From positions 62,001 to 126,000 of the forward strand of contig NZ_JAMWMR010000011.1 of the NCBI RefSeq assembly GCF_023887685.1: DNA of 64,000 nt, written 5' to 3'. Shown piece by piece: positions 44,995 through 54,070 of this stretch. This DNA is from Streptomyces macrolidinus. Lineage in GTDB: Bacteria; Actinomycetota; Actinomycetes; Streptomycetales; Streptomycetaceae. Position 1 is the first letter of the stretch. Every line of letters starts with the position of its first letter. The notes beneath the pieces were generated by a model, which ran no database searches, was not told the DNA's origin, and saw only the letters and a list, made by a program, of their open reading frames with translations. The translations under genes were made by a program, and so were the position numbers.

Positions 44995-45972
44995 ATGTAC
45001 GCGATCACGATTCCTGAACCCGGTGGGCCCGAGGCGCTGGTGTGGACCGAGGTCCCCGAGCCCGTACCCGCCGAGGGCGAAGTGCTCGTCGAGGTGGCGG
45101 CCAGTGCCGTCAACCGCGCCGACCTCCTCCAGCGGCAGGGCCACTACAACCCGCCGCCCGGCGCCTCCCCGTACCCCGGACTCGAGTGCTCCGGACGGAT
45201 CGCCGGGCTCGGCCCGGGGGTCTCGGGGTGGGCGGTCGGCGACGAGGTCTGCGCGCTGCTCGCGGGCGGCGGATACGCCGAGAAGGTGGCCGTCCCGGCC
45301 GGGCAGTTGCTGCCCGTGCCCCAGGGGCTCGCACTGCGGCAGGCGGCGGCCCTGCCCGAGGTGACCTGCACGGTCTGGTCCAACGTGTTCATGATCGCCC
45401 ACCTGCGGCCGGGCGAGACGCTGCTCGTGCACGGCGGTTCCAGCGGCATCGGCACGATGGCGATCCAGCTCGCCAAGGCGGTGGGCGCGCGGGTCGCGGT
45501 CACGGCGGGCAGCGCGCAGAAGCTGGAGCGCTGCGCGGAGCTGGGCGCGGATGTGCTGATCAACTACCGCGAACAGGACTTCGTGGAGGAGATCCGGCAG
45601 GCCACGGCGGGGGCGGGCGCGGACGTCATCCTCGACAACATGGGCGCGAAGTACCTGGACCGCAACGTCCAGGCCCTCGCGGTGAGCGGGCGGCTCGCGA
45701 TCATCGGTCTGCAGGGCGGTGTGAAGGGCGAGTTGAACCTCGGCACGCTGCTGCGGAAGCAGGCGGCGATCACCGCGACCTCGCTGCGCGCGCGTCCGCT
45801 CGGGGAGAAGGCGGCGATCGTGGCGGCGGTGCGGGAGCATGTCTGGCCGCTGATCGCCGCCGGGCATGTCCGACCGGTCGTCGACCGCGAACTCCCCATG
45901 CGCGACGCGGCCACGGCCCATCGGGTGCTGGACGAGAGCGGGCACATCGGGAAGGTGCTGCTGGTGTCGTAG
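44995..45972 (+). CDS. NAD(P)H quinone oxidoreductase (zinc-free MDR family)
   Basis: 325 residues. PIG3/zeta-crystallin type medium-chain reductase: N-terminal GroES-like fold (VNRADLLQRQGHYNPPPGASPYPGLECSGRI). The Rossmann domain carries LLVHGGSSGIGTMAIQLAKAVGARVAVT and NYREQDFVEEI. No structural or catalytic zinc cysteines. Ends VLDESGHIGKVLLVS. Likely reduces quinones or enones with NADPH; physiological substrate unknown. Monocistronic; a weak hairpin (45973-45996) follows. Confidence 0.93.
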   Translation: MYAITIPEPGGPEALVWTEVPEPVPAEGEVLVEVAASAVNRADLLQRQGHYNPPPGASPYPGLECSGRIAGLGPGVSGWAVGDEVCALLAGGGYAEKVAVPAGQLLPVPQGLALRQAAALPEVTCTVWSNVFMIAHLRPGETLLVHGGSSGIGTMAIQLAKAVGARVAVTAGSAQKLERCAELGADVLINYREQDFVEEIRQATAGAGADVILDNMGAKYLDRNVQALAVSGRLAIIGLQGGVKGELNLGTLLRKQAAITATSLRARPLGEKAAIVAAVREHVWPLIAAGHVRPVVDRELPMRDAATAHRVLDESGHIGKVLLVS

Positions 45973-45996
45973 GCCCGCGCGCGTATCCCCGCGGGC
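45973..45996. terminator. Weak hairpin between convergent genes
   Basis: GCCCGCG/CGCGGGC, 7 bp with a 10-nt loop, directly after the oxidoreductase stop. Confidence 0.35.
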
Positions 45997-46021
45997 GTCC
46001 GGCCGTCCCCGCAGGCGTCGG

Positions 46022-46882
46022 CTATCCCCGTCGAAGGCGCAGGGCGAGCAGGCCCAGCCCGAGGCCCAGCCCTACGAGGACCAGGCCGCTGCCGAGGGGC
46101 AACAGCTCCGGGTCGGGCCTGGACGCGGCGCTCTGCCGGGAGGGGGTGGCGGAGGCCCTCGGCGGCGTCGGGGAGCCGTCCCCGGGGCCGAAGCCGCCCA
46201 CGGAGGCGTCGGCGCCCGTGCCGGGCTCCTCGGCGGGCGAGGTCGTCGGTGTGGGCGTAGGGGCGGGGGTGGTGTACGGCGGATCGGCGGTCTCGCTCTC
46301 CTGCCGACCGGGCCGCGTACGCCCCTCACCGGCTCGGCTCCCGGCGTAGGAGCGGTCGGGCGAGGGCTGGGCGGGGGAAGAAGGGGAAGCGGACGCCTGC
46401 GGACGCGTGGGGACGGCGGATGCCGTGGGCCCGGCGGCGGACACGCGGGTCGGTGTGGGGGAGACCGTGGGTCCTGGGGGCCGCGAAGGGGCCGTGGGCG
46501 GCGAGACGGAGGCGGGGGTGGTGCGGTACGTCGACCGCAGAGCGTCCATCGGCGCGGTGGCCGGGCGCGCGCCCCGGGGGCCGTACGCGGGTTGAACGGC
46601 GCAGGCGGCGGGCCGGACCCCCTGCGTGGACCGTATCCCGTACCCGGAGGGCGCCCCGTTCGCGGTGGCCATGCCGCACGCGCCGATGACGGCGGTCGTG
46701 GTGAGGACGGGCGGCAGGACGGCCAGCCGGAGTATCCGGAACGAACACGGCGGACCGGGCCGGAGAGCCCTGCAGTCGGAACTGGATATACGGGCGCTGC
46801 GGGATACACGGCCGCTGCGGGATATACGGGATATACAGGCGATGCGGGATATGAGAAACGGTGTACGGAGCCATGGAGTCAC
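46022..46882 (-). CDS. Putative cell-surface protein, Pro/Ser/Thr-rich with C-terminal anchor
   Basis: 286 residues from GTG 46882, chosen because GGGAGGGGG lies 8 bp upstream. An unusual N-terminal stretch of repeated ISR-type units (residues about 10-35) is encoded by an 18/9-bp tandem repeat. A hydrophobic segment (LRLAVLPPVLTTTAVIGACG) could act as signal or anchor. A long Pro/Ser/Thr/Gly region follows. The C-terminus is LLPLGSGLVLVGLGLGLGLLALRLRRG: a membrane helix with a basic end, like Streptomyces surface proteins, but without a clear LAxTG/LPxTG motif. Function unknown; minus-strand ORFs reaching 47785 are not this gene. Confidence 0.6.
   Translation of the reverse strand: MTPWLRTPFLISRIACISRISRSGRVSRSARISSSDCRALRPGPPCSFRILRLAVLPPVLTTTAVIGACGMATANGAPSGYGIRSTQGVRPAACAVQPAYGPRGARPATAPMDALRSTYRTTPASVSPPTAPSRPPGPTVSPTPTRVSAAGPTASAVPTRPQASASPSSPAQPSPDRSYAGSRAGEGRTRPGRQESETADPPYTTPAPTPTPTTSPAEEPGTGADASVGGFGPGDGSPTPPRASATPSRQSAASRPDPELLPLGSGLVLVGLGLGLGLLALRLRRG
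46784..46855. repeat. 18-bp tandem repeat with 9-bp half units
   Basis: GGATATACGGGCGCTGCG, GGATACACGGCCGCTGCG, GGATATACG, GGATATACAGGCGATGCG, GGATATGAG in a row: 18, 18, 9, 18 and 9 bp, AT-richer than the surroundings. Confidence 0.8.
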
Positions 46883-47071
46883 GCGGGTGACCCCCTCCCG
46901 TTGCTCGGGCTGCGAGATCAACGCCACCAGCCTCACACGGCCCCTGAGGCCCGGCATCCCGGCCGCTGGGGCGGTACGTCCGTTCGACGGAACGCGCCGG
47001 TCCGCCGGGGACGCGGAGGGCACCTGGAGGGCACCTGGGTGATGAGGTTCCGGGTGCGAGAGAATGGCGGC

Positions 47072-47617
47072 ATGGAGATGCCGAGGAACGAGAGGTCGTC
47101 GGAGAACGCCCAGAAGATCCTGGTCGTCGGCCAGGACGGAATGGCTCTCGGCGGCGGCGCGGACGACGACTCGCGCGAGATCCCGATCACGGAACAGGTG
47201 GAGCAGCCCGCGAAGGTCATGCGCATCGGAAGCATGATCAAGCAGCTTCTGGAGGAGGTGCGCGCCGCTCCTTTGGACGAGGCGAGCCGACAGCGTCTGA
47301 AGGAGATCCACGCCAGCTCGGTGAAGGAGCTGGAGGACGGTCTCGCGCCCGAACTGGTCGAGGAGCTGGAGCGGCTCTCCCTGCCCTTCACGGACGAGAC
47401 GACCCCGAGCGACGCGGAACTGCGCATCGCGCAGGCCCAGTTGGTGGGCTGGCTGGAGGGTCTCTTCCATGGGATCCAGACCACGCTGTTCGCTCAGCAG
47501 ATGGCGGCGCGGGCCCAGTTGGAGCAGATGCGCCGCGCCCTCCCGCCGGGCGTCGGCGGCCCCGACGGCGAGGAGGACTCTCGCGCGGGCGGTCGCGCGG
47601 GCGGCCCGTATCTGTAA
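47072..47617 (+). CDS. bpa: Bacterial proteasome activator Bpa/PafE
   Basis: 181 residues from ATG 47072 (ATG 47042 is an in-frame alternative with GGAGGG 10 bp upstream). Ring-forming, ATP-independent gate opener of the 20S proteasome. Conserved helical core VMRIGSMIKQLLEEVRAAPLDEASRQRLKEIHASSVKELEDGLAPELVEELERLSLPF and AQLVGWLEGLFHGIQTTLFAQQMAAR. The C-terminus GGPYL is the docking tail equivalent to GQYL of the mycobacterial protein. N-terminal 30 residues look disordered. Confidence 0.93.
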   Translation: MEMPRNERSSENAQKILVVGQDGMALGGGADDDSREIPITEQVEQPAKVMRIGSMIKQLLEEVRAAPLDEASRQRLKEIHASSVKELEDGLAPELVEELERLSLPFTDETTPSDAELRIAQAQLVGWLEGLFHGIQTTLFAQQMAARAQLEQMRRALPPGVGGPDGEEDSRAGGRAGGPYL

Positions 47618-47657
47618 CCCCGGAGCAAGCCTGTATCCGGCACCGCGGAACCACTGA

Positions 47658-47694
47658 CGAGGGGCCCGGCACCACCGAGGTGCCGGGCCCCTCG
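47658..47694. terminator. Strong bidirectional terminator
   Basis: Perfect 16-bp stem CGAGGGGCCCGGCACC with its complement, loop ACCGA, between convergent bpa and the kinase gene. Confidence 0.92.
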
Positions 47695-47723
47695 CACGTG
47701 CACGAGCGGAGGTCAGGTCCGGA

Positions 47724-49352
47724 TCACGGCGGGTTGCCCGTCGACACGCGCAGCGTGATGTCCGGCATCTTCTCGGGATCGACATCCGTGCCGGCCGACG
47801 GGAACTGGCGCAGGACCATGTCCTCGCCGAACGTGTTCTCGTCCTCGCGCTCGACGTTCATCGTCCAACCCGCGGCCTGGAAGCAGGACTTGACCGACGC
47901 CAGGTTCTTGTAGGTGAAGTTCGGTACCTCGATCTTCTTCGGATCGTTGTACGACTCCTCCGGCTCGGTGCACTCCGTCGTCTCGATCGTCTTCGTCGTG
48001 TCCGGGCCCCGGTGGCCCGCGGCCACGGTCGGGGACGGGCTCGTGTCGCCGCCGGCCTCGCCTCCGCCGTCGCTCTTGTTCAGCGTCAGCGCCGTGACCA
48101 GGCCGCCCACCACGACCAGGGCGACCACGATCGAGCCGATGAGCACCGCCCGGTTCTTCTTCCGCCCGCCCGAGTCGCCCGTGGCGGGCGCCGTGGTCTG
48201 CGGGGTGGCGCTGTAGGGCGGCGGGGTCGACGCGTACTGCTGCGGCGCGTACGCGGAGGTCGGCTGCGGCGTCTGATAGCCGCTCTGCTGCGGATAGCCG
48301 TACGAGGGAGACGGGGCCGGGGTGGGGCTGCCGTAGGGGCCGGGCTGGTACGGCGTCTGCACCGGGCCCGTCGGACTCGGCGCCGACTGGTCGACCGGCG
48401 GGAAGACCGCCGAACCGACACCGGCGCCGCTCGACGTCTGCGCGCCCGGCACGATGCTCGGCGCCGCAGCCGTGAAGGACGCCGCCACACGCAGGCACTC
48501 GTCCCGCATGGACTCGGCGTTCGGGAAGCGTTCGTTGGGGTTCTTCTTCAGCGCGCGGGCGACCAGCGCGTCCACCGCGGGCGGCAGCGAGCGGTTGATC
48601 GACGAAGGAGCCACCGGCTCCTCCTGCACATGCGCGTACGCGATCGCGAGCGGCGAGTCGGCCTCGAACGGCAGCCGCCCGGTGACCAGTTGGAAGAGCA
48701 TGATGCCGACCGAGTACAGGTCGCTGCGCGCGTCCACGCCCCGGCCGAGGGCCTGTTCCGGCGACAGGTACTGCGGGGTGCCGACCACCATGCCGGTCTG
48801 GGTCATCGACGTGACACCGGACTGCATGGCGCGGGCGATGCCGAAGTCCATCACCTTGACGACGTTGCGCTTCGTCATCATCACGTTGCCCGGCTTGATG
48901 TCCCGGTGGACCAGGCCCATCTCGTGGCTGATCTCCAGGGCGGCCAGCACATCCGCGGTGATCTTCAGCGCCTTGTCGGCGGGCATCGCGCCGTACTGAT
49001 GGATGTCCGCGTCGAGGACCGAGCCGAGCGGCTTGCCCTCGATGTACTCCATGACGATGTACGGGGTCGTCATCCCGTCGAAGTCGTCCTCGCCCGTGTC
49101 GAAGACCGAGACGATGTTCGTGTGCGTGAGTTTCGCCACGGACTGCGCCTCGCGCCGGAACCGCTCGCGGAAGGCCTGTTCGCGGCCCAGCTCGGTGTGC
49201 AGTGTCTTGATCGCGACCTGCCGGTCGAGCACGCTGTCGTAGGCCAGGTGCACCGACGCCATGCCGCCTTCGCCGAGCAAGTCGCGCAACTGGTAGCGGC
49301 CACCGGCGAACGAACGCTCCCCGTACCGGCCCTGCGCGCCGTCCTGGCTCAT
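47724..49352 (-). CDS. Transmembrane Ser/Thr kinase with one PASTA-like domain
   Basis: 542 residues. Kinase domain about 19-285: LLGEGGMASVHLAYD, VAIKTL, HRDIKPGNVM, VMDFGIARAM and MTQTGMVVGTPQYLSPEQ. A long Pro/Tyr/Gln/Ser-rich linker (300-410) leads to a membrane helix (AVLIGSIVVALVVVGGLVTALTL). A short extracellular part has a single PASTA-type unit near the end (IEVPNFTYKNLASVKSCFQAAGW). ATG 49352. Divergent from a second kinase over 377 bp holding both promoters. Resembles the linked pka kinases reported in S. coelicolor, but I cannot fix the name. Confidence 0.95.
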   Translation of the reverse strand: MSQDGAQGRYGERSFAGGRYQLRDLLGEGGMASVHLAYDSVLDRQVAIKTLHTELGREQAFRERFRREAQSVAKLTHTNIVSVFDTGEDDFDGMTTPYIVMEYIEGKPLGSVLDADIHQYGAMPADKALKITADVLAALEISHEMGLVHRDIKPGNVMMTKRNVVKVMDFGIARAMQSGVTSMTQTGMVVGTPQYLSPEQALGRGVDARSDLYSVGIMLFQLVTGRLPFEADSPLAIAYAHVQEEPVAPSSINRSLPPAVDALVARALKKNPNERFPNAESMRDECLRVAASFTAAAPSIVPGAQTSSGAGVGSAVFPPVDQSAPSPTGPVQTPYQPGPYGSPTPAPSPSYGYPQQSGYQTPQPTSAYAPQQYASTPPPYSATPQTTAPATGDSGGRKKNRAVLIGSIVVALVVVGGLVTALTLNKSDGGGEAGGDTSPSPTVAAGHRGPDTTKTIETTECTEPEESYNDPKKIEVPNFTYKNLASVKSCFQAAGWTMNVEREDENTFGEDMVLRQFPSAGTDVDPEKMPDITLRVSTGNPP

Positions 49353-49729
49353 GTTCTGGGTCCCCCATCGGCGTGGCGACAGCGACTGGCTGTGCTCCCG
49401 CGGTCCGTGATCGGTGTCATCTCTTCGGCGATCGGTTGCGATTGTTCCGTGATCGACTGGCCTATTCCCGGCCAAGTCTGCCCGAGGGTGGTGACAGGTC
49501 AAGTTCGGTGCCCGTTCCGTGACCGTTCGCGAAAGAACCGTCGCGGAAGCGTTACGGGGGACGTACGGCCGGTACACAGAATTTGCACCCGCCTTTCGGT
49601 GGGCGGTTGGATGGCCGCTCCCTCTCGGCTCCATCCCGGAACGAGGCCCTGCGCAAAGCCTGTAGCGTGGCCTGTCGGAGACCGTGACAACCACCGCGCA
49701 GACGCGGGCAGAAACGACGGCGAGGACTG

Positions 49730-51319
49730 ATGGCACAGACGCAGCGCGCCCAGGGCCCGTCCGACCCCGAGGCGACTGGCGGCGGGATGTCGGACGCGCC
49801 GGAGACGTGGGGCAACGGCGGACTGGTCGGGGACGGCCGGTACCGGCTGACCCGCAGACTCGGCCGGGGCGGCATGGCCGAGGTCTTCGCCGCCGAGGAC
49901 GTGCGCCTCGGCCGGACCGTCGCGGTCAAGCTGCTCCGCTCCGACCTCGCCGAGGACCCGACGTCCAAGGCCCGCTTCACGCGCGAGGCCCAGTCGGTGG
50001 CCGGGCTCAACCACCACGCGATCGTCGCCGTGTACGACTCCGGCGAGGACCAGGTGAACGGCCAGGCGGTGCCGTACATCGTCATGGAGATCGTCGAGGG
50101 CCGCACGATCCGCGATCTGCTGCTCAACGCCGAGGCGCCGGGCCCCGAACAGGCCCTGATCATCGTCTCCGGCGTCCTGGAGGCGCTCGCCTACTCGCAC
50201 CAGCACGGCATCGTGCACCGCGACATCAAGCCGGCGAACGTCATCATCACCGACAACGGCGCGGTGAAGGTGATGGACTTCGGCATCGCCCGCGCGCTGC
50301 ACGGGGCGTCCACCACGATGACCCAGACCGGCATGGTCATGGGCACGCCGCAGTACCTCTCCCCGGAACAGGCCCTCGGCAAGGCCGTCGACTACCGCTC
50401 CGACCTGTACGCGACCGGCTGCCTGCTGTACGAACTGCTCGCGCTGCGGCCCCCGTTCGTCGGCGAGACCCCGCTGTCCGTGGTCTACCAGCACGTCCAG
50501 GACATCCCGGTGCCGCCGTCCCAGGTCTCGGACGGGGCGCCCCCGGAGCTGGACGGGCTTGTCATGCGCTCGCTCGCGAAGGAGCCGGACGACCGGTTCC
50601 AGACCGCCGAGGAGATGCGCGGGCTGGTCCAGTACGCCCTCCAGATGCTGTACGACCAGGGCAGCCACACGGGCACCTGGAACACCGGCCCGGTGGAGGC
50701 GCACGACGGCCGGCACACCCCGGCGGCGGGCTTCGCCCATACGACGGCGATGCCGCACCCCGACTCCGGTACGACCCAGATCCCGCAGCCGATCCTGCCC
50801 TCGGGCTACGGCAGCGGGGACGACGGCGGCTTCGAGGGGCACGGCAACAAGGGCAGCGGCCGGGGCAAGCTGCTGATCCTCGCCGTCCTCGCGATCATCG
50901 CCATCGTCGGAGGCGTCGCACTCGCGATGAACAACGGGGGCGACAAGCCCAGCGGCGAGACCGGCACGACGCAGTCGCCGACCGCCAGTCCGTCCGACAA
51001 GGACAAGAAGCCCAGCGAAGAGCCGTCCGAGGAAGCGACCGACGACAGCGGCACGTCCACGGACGACAACTCGCAGACGGGCAACGACTCGGGTTACCGG
51101 CCCTCGTACCGGCCGACGCAGAACTGGACGCAGGAGCCGACCTTCCAGCCGTCGACGGAGCCGCAGGAGCCGACCGACCCGGCCACCGAGCAGCCGACCA
51201 CGGAGGAGCCGCCGGCCACGACGCCCACGGGCGGCAACGGCGATACAGAGCAGCCGCCGGCGACGGACGGCGGCACCGGCGGGGACAACCAGGGCGGCGG
51301 CGGCCCTCCGACGCCCTGA
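49730..51319 (+). CDS. Transmembrane Ser/Thr kinase without PASTA domain
   Basis: 529 residues. N-terminal extension (1-30), kinase domain about 37-300 with RLGRGGMAEVFAAED, VAVKLL, HRDIKPANVI, VMDFGIARAL, MTQTGMVMGTPQYLSPEQALG. Membrane helix near 384-402 (LLILAVLAIIAIVGGVALAM). The outside part is a 125-residue Ser/Thr/Pro/Glu low-complexity tail (PTEEPPATTPTGGNGD type) that may span the wall, ending PPTP. ATG 49730. Paralogous to, and divergent from, the kinase at 47724-49352; followed by its own terminator. Confidence 0.95.
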   Translation: MAQTQRAQGPSDPEATGGGMSDAPETWGNGGLVGDGRYRLTRRLGRGGMAEVFAAEDVRLGRTVAVKLLRSDLAEDPTSKARFTREAQSVAGLNHHAIVAVYDSGEDQVNGQAVPYIVMEIVEGRTIRDLLLNAEAPGPEQALIIVSGVLEALAYSHQHGIVHRDIKPANVIITDNGAVKVMDFGIARALHGASTTMTQTGMVMGTPQYLSPEQALGKAVDYRSDLYATGCLLYELLALRPPFVGETPLSVVYQHVQDIPVPPSQVSDGAPPELDGLVMRSLAKEPDDRFQTAEEMRGLVQYALQMLYDQGSHTGTWNTGPVEAHDGRHTPAAGFAHTTAMPHPDSGTTQIPQPILPSGYGSGDDGGFEGHGNKGSGRGKLLILAVLAIIAIVGGVALAMNNGGDKPSGETGTTQSPTASPSDKDKKPSEEPSEEATDDSGTSTDDNSQTGNDSGYRPSYRPTQNWTQEPTFQPSTEPQEPTDPATEQPTTEEPPATTPTGGNGDTEQPPATDGGTGGDNQGGGGPPTP

Positions 51320-51340
51320 CCGTCACTGTCCGCATACGAC

Positions 51341-51387
51341 CGCCACGCGCGCGTGCGGCCCGGCAACGGGCACACGCGCGCGTGGCG
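51341..51387 (+). terminator. Terminator after the plus-strand kinase
   Basis: CGCCACGCGCGCGTG and its exact complement (15 bp) with a 17-nt loop, then TTTGTG. Confidence 0.8.
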
Positions 51388-51632
51388 TTTGTGCGGGGGC
51401 ACGTCGTCGGGACCCGGGTCATGATGGGCGGTGGGCGATCCCGGTGGATCGTGCGGTGCCATGTGCTTCTTTGACCGTGCTTCGTCGACCAGGACACGAG
51501 CGCCCCGCGACGCGCCGTCCGAACGGCCCCGGATGATGTCTTCCCGAGCCCCAGGTCAGCGGGATAACGTGCGGTTGTTCCGGCCCCCTGCAAGGCCGTG
51601 ACCAGCGCGTGGTGCCCGACTTACTCGATTTA

Positions 51633-51646
51633 CTTGGAAATCCAAG
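51633..51646. promoter_or_regulatory. AT-rich palindrome upstream of the second bkd operon
   Basis: CTTGGA-AA-TCCAAG inside an AT-rich patch (51621-51655), 224 bp upstream of bkdA. Lrp/AsnC-type sites are of this size and composition. The rest of 51388-51869 holds no recognisable gene. Confidence 0.4.
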
Positions 51647-51869
51647 AAAAATCCCAGGTCAGGAGGGGTTTCACAGAAATGTGGAGCACTGGGTAACGTG
51701 CCTACAGCAGGGCGCTCGCCGGGGCACCTGTCACGCCTGCTGTGATCGGGCCGCACCCACCCTGTGTGAGTCCGGGCGCCGCGGGCGAGCCGATCTCCCT
51801 AGCCCAGAACGGGTACGGGGGACCCAGGCACCCGGCGAACCCGGGGGCCGGACCGACGGAGGAGCACAC

Positions 51870-53081
51870 GTGACCGTGGAGAGCACTGCCGCGCGCAAGC
51901 CGCGACGCAGCGCCGGAAGCAAAGCCAGCACCACCGGCACCAAGCGCACCAGCACGACGCCCAGGAAGGGCGACGAACCCGAGATCGTCCAACTGCTGAC
52001 CCCCGAGGGCAAGCGGGTCAAGAACCCCACGTACGACCCGTACGTCAAGGGCATCACCCCCGAGCAGTTGCGCGGCCTGTACCGGGACATGGTGCTGACC
52101 CGGCGCTTCGACGCCGAGGCGACCGCGCTCCAGCGTCAGGGCGAGCTGGGCCTGTGGGCGTCGCTGCTCGGCCAGGAGGCAGCCCAGATCGGCTCCGGCC
52201 GGGCGCTGAAGGACGACGACTACGTCTTCCCGACCTACCGTGAGCACGGCGTCGCCTGGTGCCGCGGGGTCGACCCGACCAATCTGCTCGGCATGTTCCG
52301 CGGCGTGAACAACGGCGGCTGGGACCCGAACAGCAACAACTTCCACCTCTACACGATCGTCATCGGCTCGCAGGCGCTGCACGCCACCGGCTACGCGATG
52401 GGCGTGGCCAAGGACGGCGCCGACTCGGCCGTGATCGCGTACTTCGGCGACGGCGCCTCCAGCCAGGGCGACGTCGCGGAGTCGTTCACCTTCGCGGCGG
52501 TCTACAACGCCCCGGTGGTGTTCTTCTGCCAGAACAACCAGTGGGCGATCTCCGAGCCCACCGAGAAGCAGACCCGGGTGCCGCTCTACCAGCGCGCCCA
52601 GGGCTTCGGCTTCCCGGGCGTGCGCGTCGACGGCAACGACGTCCTGGCGTGCCTCGCGGTGACCCAGTGGGCGCTGGAGCGGGCGCGCAACGGCGAGGGC
52701 CCGACCCTGGTCGAGGCGTTCACGTACCGCATGGGCGCGCACACCACCTCCGACGACCCCACCCGCTACCGTCACGACGACGAGCGGGCCGCCTGGGAGG
52801 CGAAGGACCCGATCGCGCGGCTGCGCGCGTACCTCGAGGCCTCGAACCACGCGGACGAGGGATTCTTCGCGGAACTCGACGCGGAGAGCGAGGCGTTGGG
52901 AAGGCGGGTGCGTGAAGCGGTCCGTGCCATGCCGGACCCGGACCACTTCGCCATCTTCGAGAACGTGTATGCGGACGGGCACGCGCTCGTCGACGAGGAG
53001 CGGGCCCAGTTCGCGGCCTACCAGGCCTCGTTCGCGACGGAGACCGAGAGCGGCGTCGCCGCGGGCGAAGGGGGCCGGTGA
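51870..53081 (+). CDS. bkdA: Branched-chain 2-oxoacid dehydrogenase E1 alpha (second copy)
   Basis: 403 residues. N-terminal 45 residues are Lys/Ser/Thr-rich (STAARKPRRSAGSKASTTGT) and absent from the first copy. Core: LWASLLGQEAAQIGSGRAL, PTYREHGVAWCRGVD, TPP motif GDGASSQGDVAESFTFAAVYN..CQNN, RMGAHTTSDDPTRYR. GTG 51870 has GGAGGAGC upstream; the frame runs open to 51609 without coding character. Clearly diverged from the 36723 copy (GDGASSQGD versus GDGGTSEGD), so an old duplication with perhaps different substrate range. Confidence 0.94.
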   Translation: MTVESTAARKPRRSAGSKASTTGTKRTSTTPRKGDEPEIVQLLTPEGKRVKNPTYDPYVKGITPEQLRGLYRDMVLTRRFDAEATALQRQGELGLWASLLGQEAAQIGSGRALKDDDYVFPTYREHGVAWCRGVDPTNLLGMFRGVNNGGWDPNSNNFHLYTIVIGSQALHATGYAMGVAKDGADSAVIAYFGDGASSQGDVAESFTFAAVYNAPVVFFCQNNQWAISEPTEKQTRVPLYQRAQGFGFPGVRVDGNDVLACLAVTQWALERARNGEGPTLVEAFTYRMGAHTTSDDPTRYRHDDERAAWEAKDPIARLRAYLEASNHADEGFFAELDAESEALGRRVREAVRAMPDPDHFAIFENVYADGHALVDEERAQFAAYQASFATETESGVAAGEGGR

Positions 53082-53082
53082 C

Positions 53083-54060
53083 ATGGCGGAGAAGATGGCA
53101 CTCGCCAAGGCGATCAACGAATCGCTGCGCAAGGCCCTGGAGTCGGACCCCAAGGTCCTGGTGATGGGCGAGGACGTCGGCAAGCTCGGCGGCGTGTTCC
53201 GGGTGACGGACGGCCTCCAGAAGGACTTCGGCGAGGAGCGGGTGATCGACACCCCGCTCGCCGAGTCGGGCATCGTCGGTACGGCGATCGGCCTCGCGCT
53301 GCGCGGGTACCGGCCGGTGGTGGAGATCCAGTTCGACGGGTTCGTCTTCCCGGCCTACGACCAGATCGTCACCCAGCTCGCGAAGATGCACGCCCGCTCG
53401 CTGGGCAAGGTCAAGCTGCCCGTCGTCGTCCGTATCCCCTACGGCGGCGGCATCGGCGCGGTGGAGCACCACAGCGAGTCGCCCGAGTCGCTGTTCGCGC
53501 ATGTGGCCGGTCTGAAGGTCGTCTCCCCGTCCAACGCGTCGGACGCGTACTGGATGATGCAGCAGGCCATCCAGAGCGACGACCCGGTGATCTTCTTCGA
53601 GCCCAAGCGGCGCTACTGGGACAAGGCCGAGGTCAACCGCGAGGCCATCCCCGACCCGCTGCACCGGGCCCGGGTGGTGCGCGAGGGCACGGACCTGACG
53701 CTCGCCGCCTACGGGCCGATGGTGAAGGTGTGCCAGGAGGCCGCCGCAGCCGCCGCCGAGGAGGGCAAGTCCCTCGAGGTGCTCGATCTGCGCTCGGTCT
53801 CGCCGCTCGACTTCGACTCCGTCCAGGCGTCGGTGGAGAAGACCCGCCGCCTGGTCGTGGTGCACGAGGCGCCGGTGTTCTTCGGCTCGGGCGCGGAGAT
53901 CGCCGCCCGCATCACGGAGCGGTGCTTCTACCACCTGGAGGCGCCGGTGCTGCGCGTGGGCGGCTATCACGCCCCGTACCCGCCGGCGCGGCTGGAGGAG
54001 GAGTACCTGCCGGGCCTGGACCGGGTGCTGGACGCCGTCGACCGCGCCCTGGCGTACTGA
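53083..54060 (+). CDS. bkdB: Branched-chain 2-oxoacid dehydrogenase E1 beta (second copy)
   Basis: 325 residues. Same blocks as the first copy: VMGEDVGKLGGVFRVTDGL, DTPLAESGIVGTAIGLAL, EIQFDGFVFPAYDQIVTQ, RIPYGGGIGAVEHHSESPE, VLDLRSVSPLDFDSV. ATG 53083 follows GAAGGGGG, 1 bp after the bkdA stop. Forms the E1 heterotetramer with the preceding gene product. Confidence 0.95.
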   Translation: MAEKMALAKAINESLRKALESDPKVLVMGEDVGKLGGVFRVTDGLQKDFGEERVIDTPLAESGIVGTAIGLALRGYRPVVEIQFDGFVFPAYDQIVTQLAKMHARSLGKVKLPVVVRIPYGGGIGAVEHHSESPESLFAHVAGLKVVSPSNASDAYWMMQQAIQSDDPVIFFEPKRRYWDKAEVNREAIPDPLHRARVVREGTDLTLAAYGPMVKVCQEAAAAAAEEGKSLEVLDLRSVSPLDFDSVQASVEKTRRLVVVHEAPVFFGSGAEIAARITERCFYHLEAPVLRVGGYHAPYPPARLEEEYLPGLDRVLDAVDRALAY

Positions 54061-54070
54061 GGAGAGGGTC

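Noticed and set aside
46022..47785. 587-aa minus-strand ORF including the bpa region
   Set aside because: Only the part from GTG 46882 has a good ribosome-binding site and protein-like ends; the rest is antisense to bpa.
51609..51869. N-terminal extension of the second bkdA
   Set aside because: Open frame but Cys/Arg-rich and unlike E1 alpha; GTG 51870 has an excellent ribosome-binding site.
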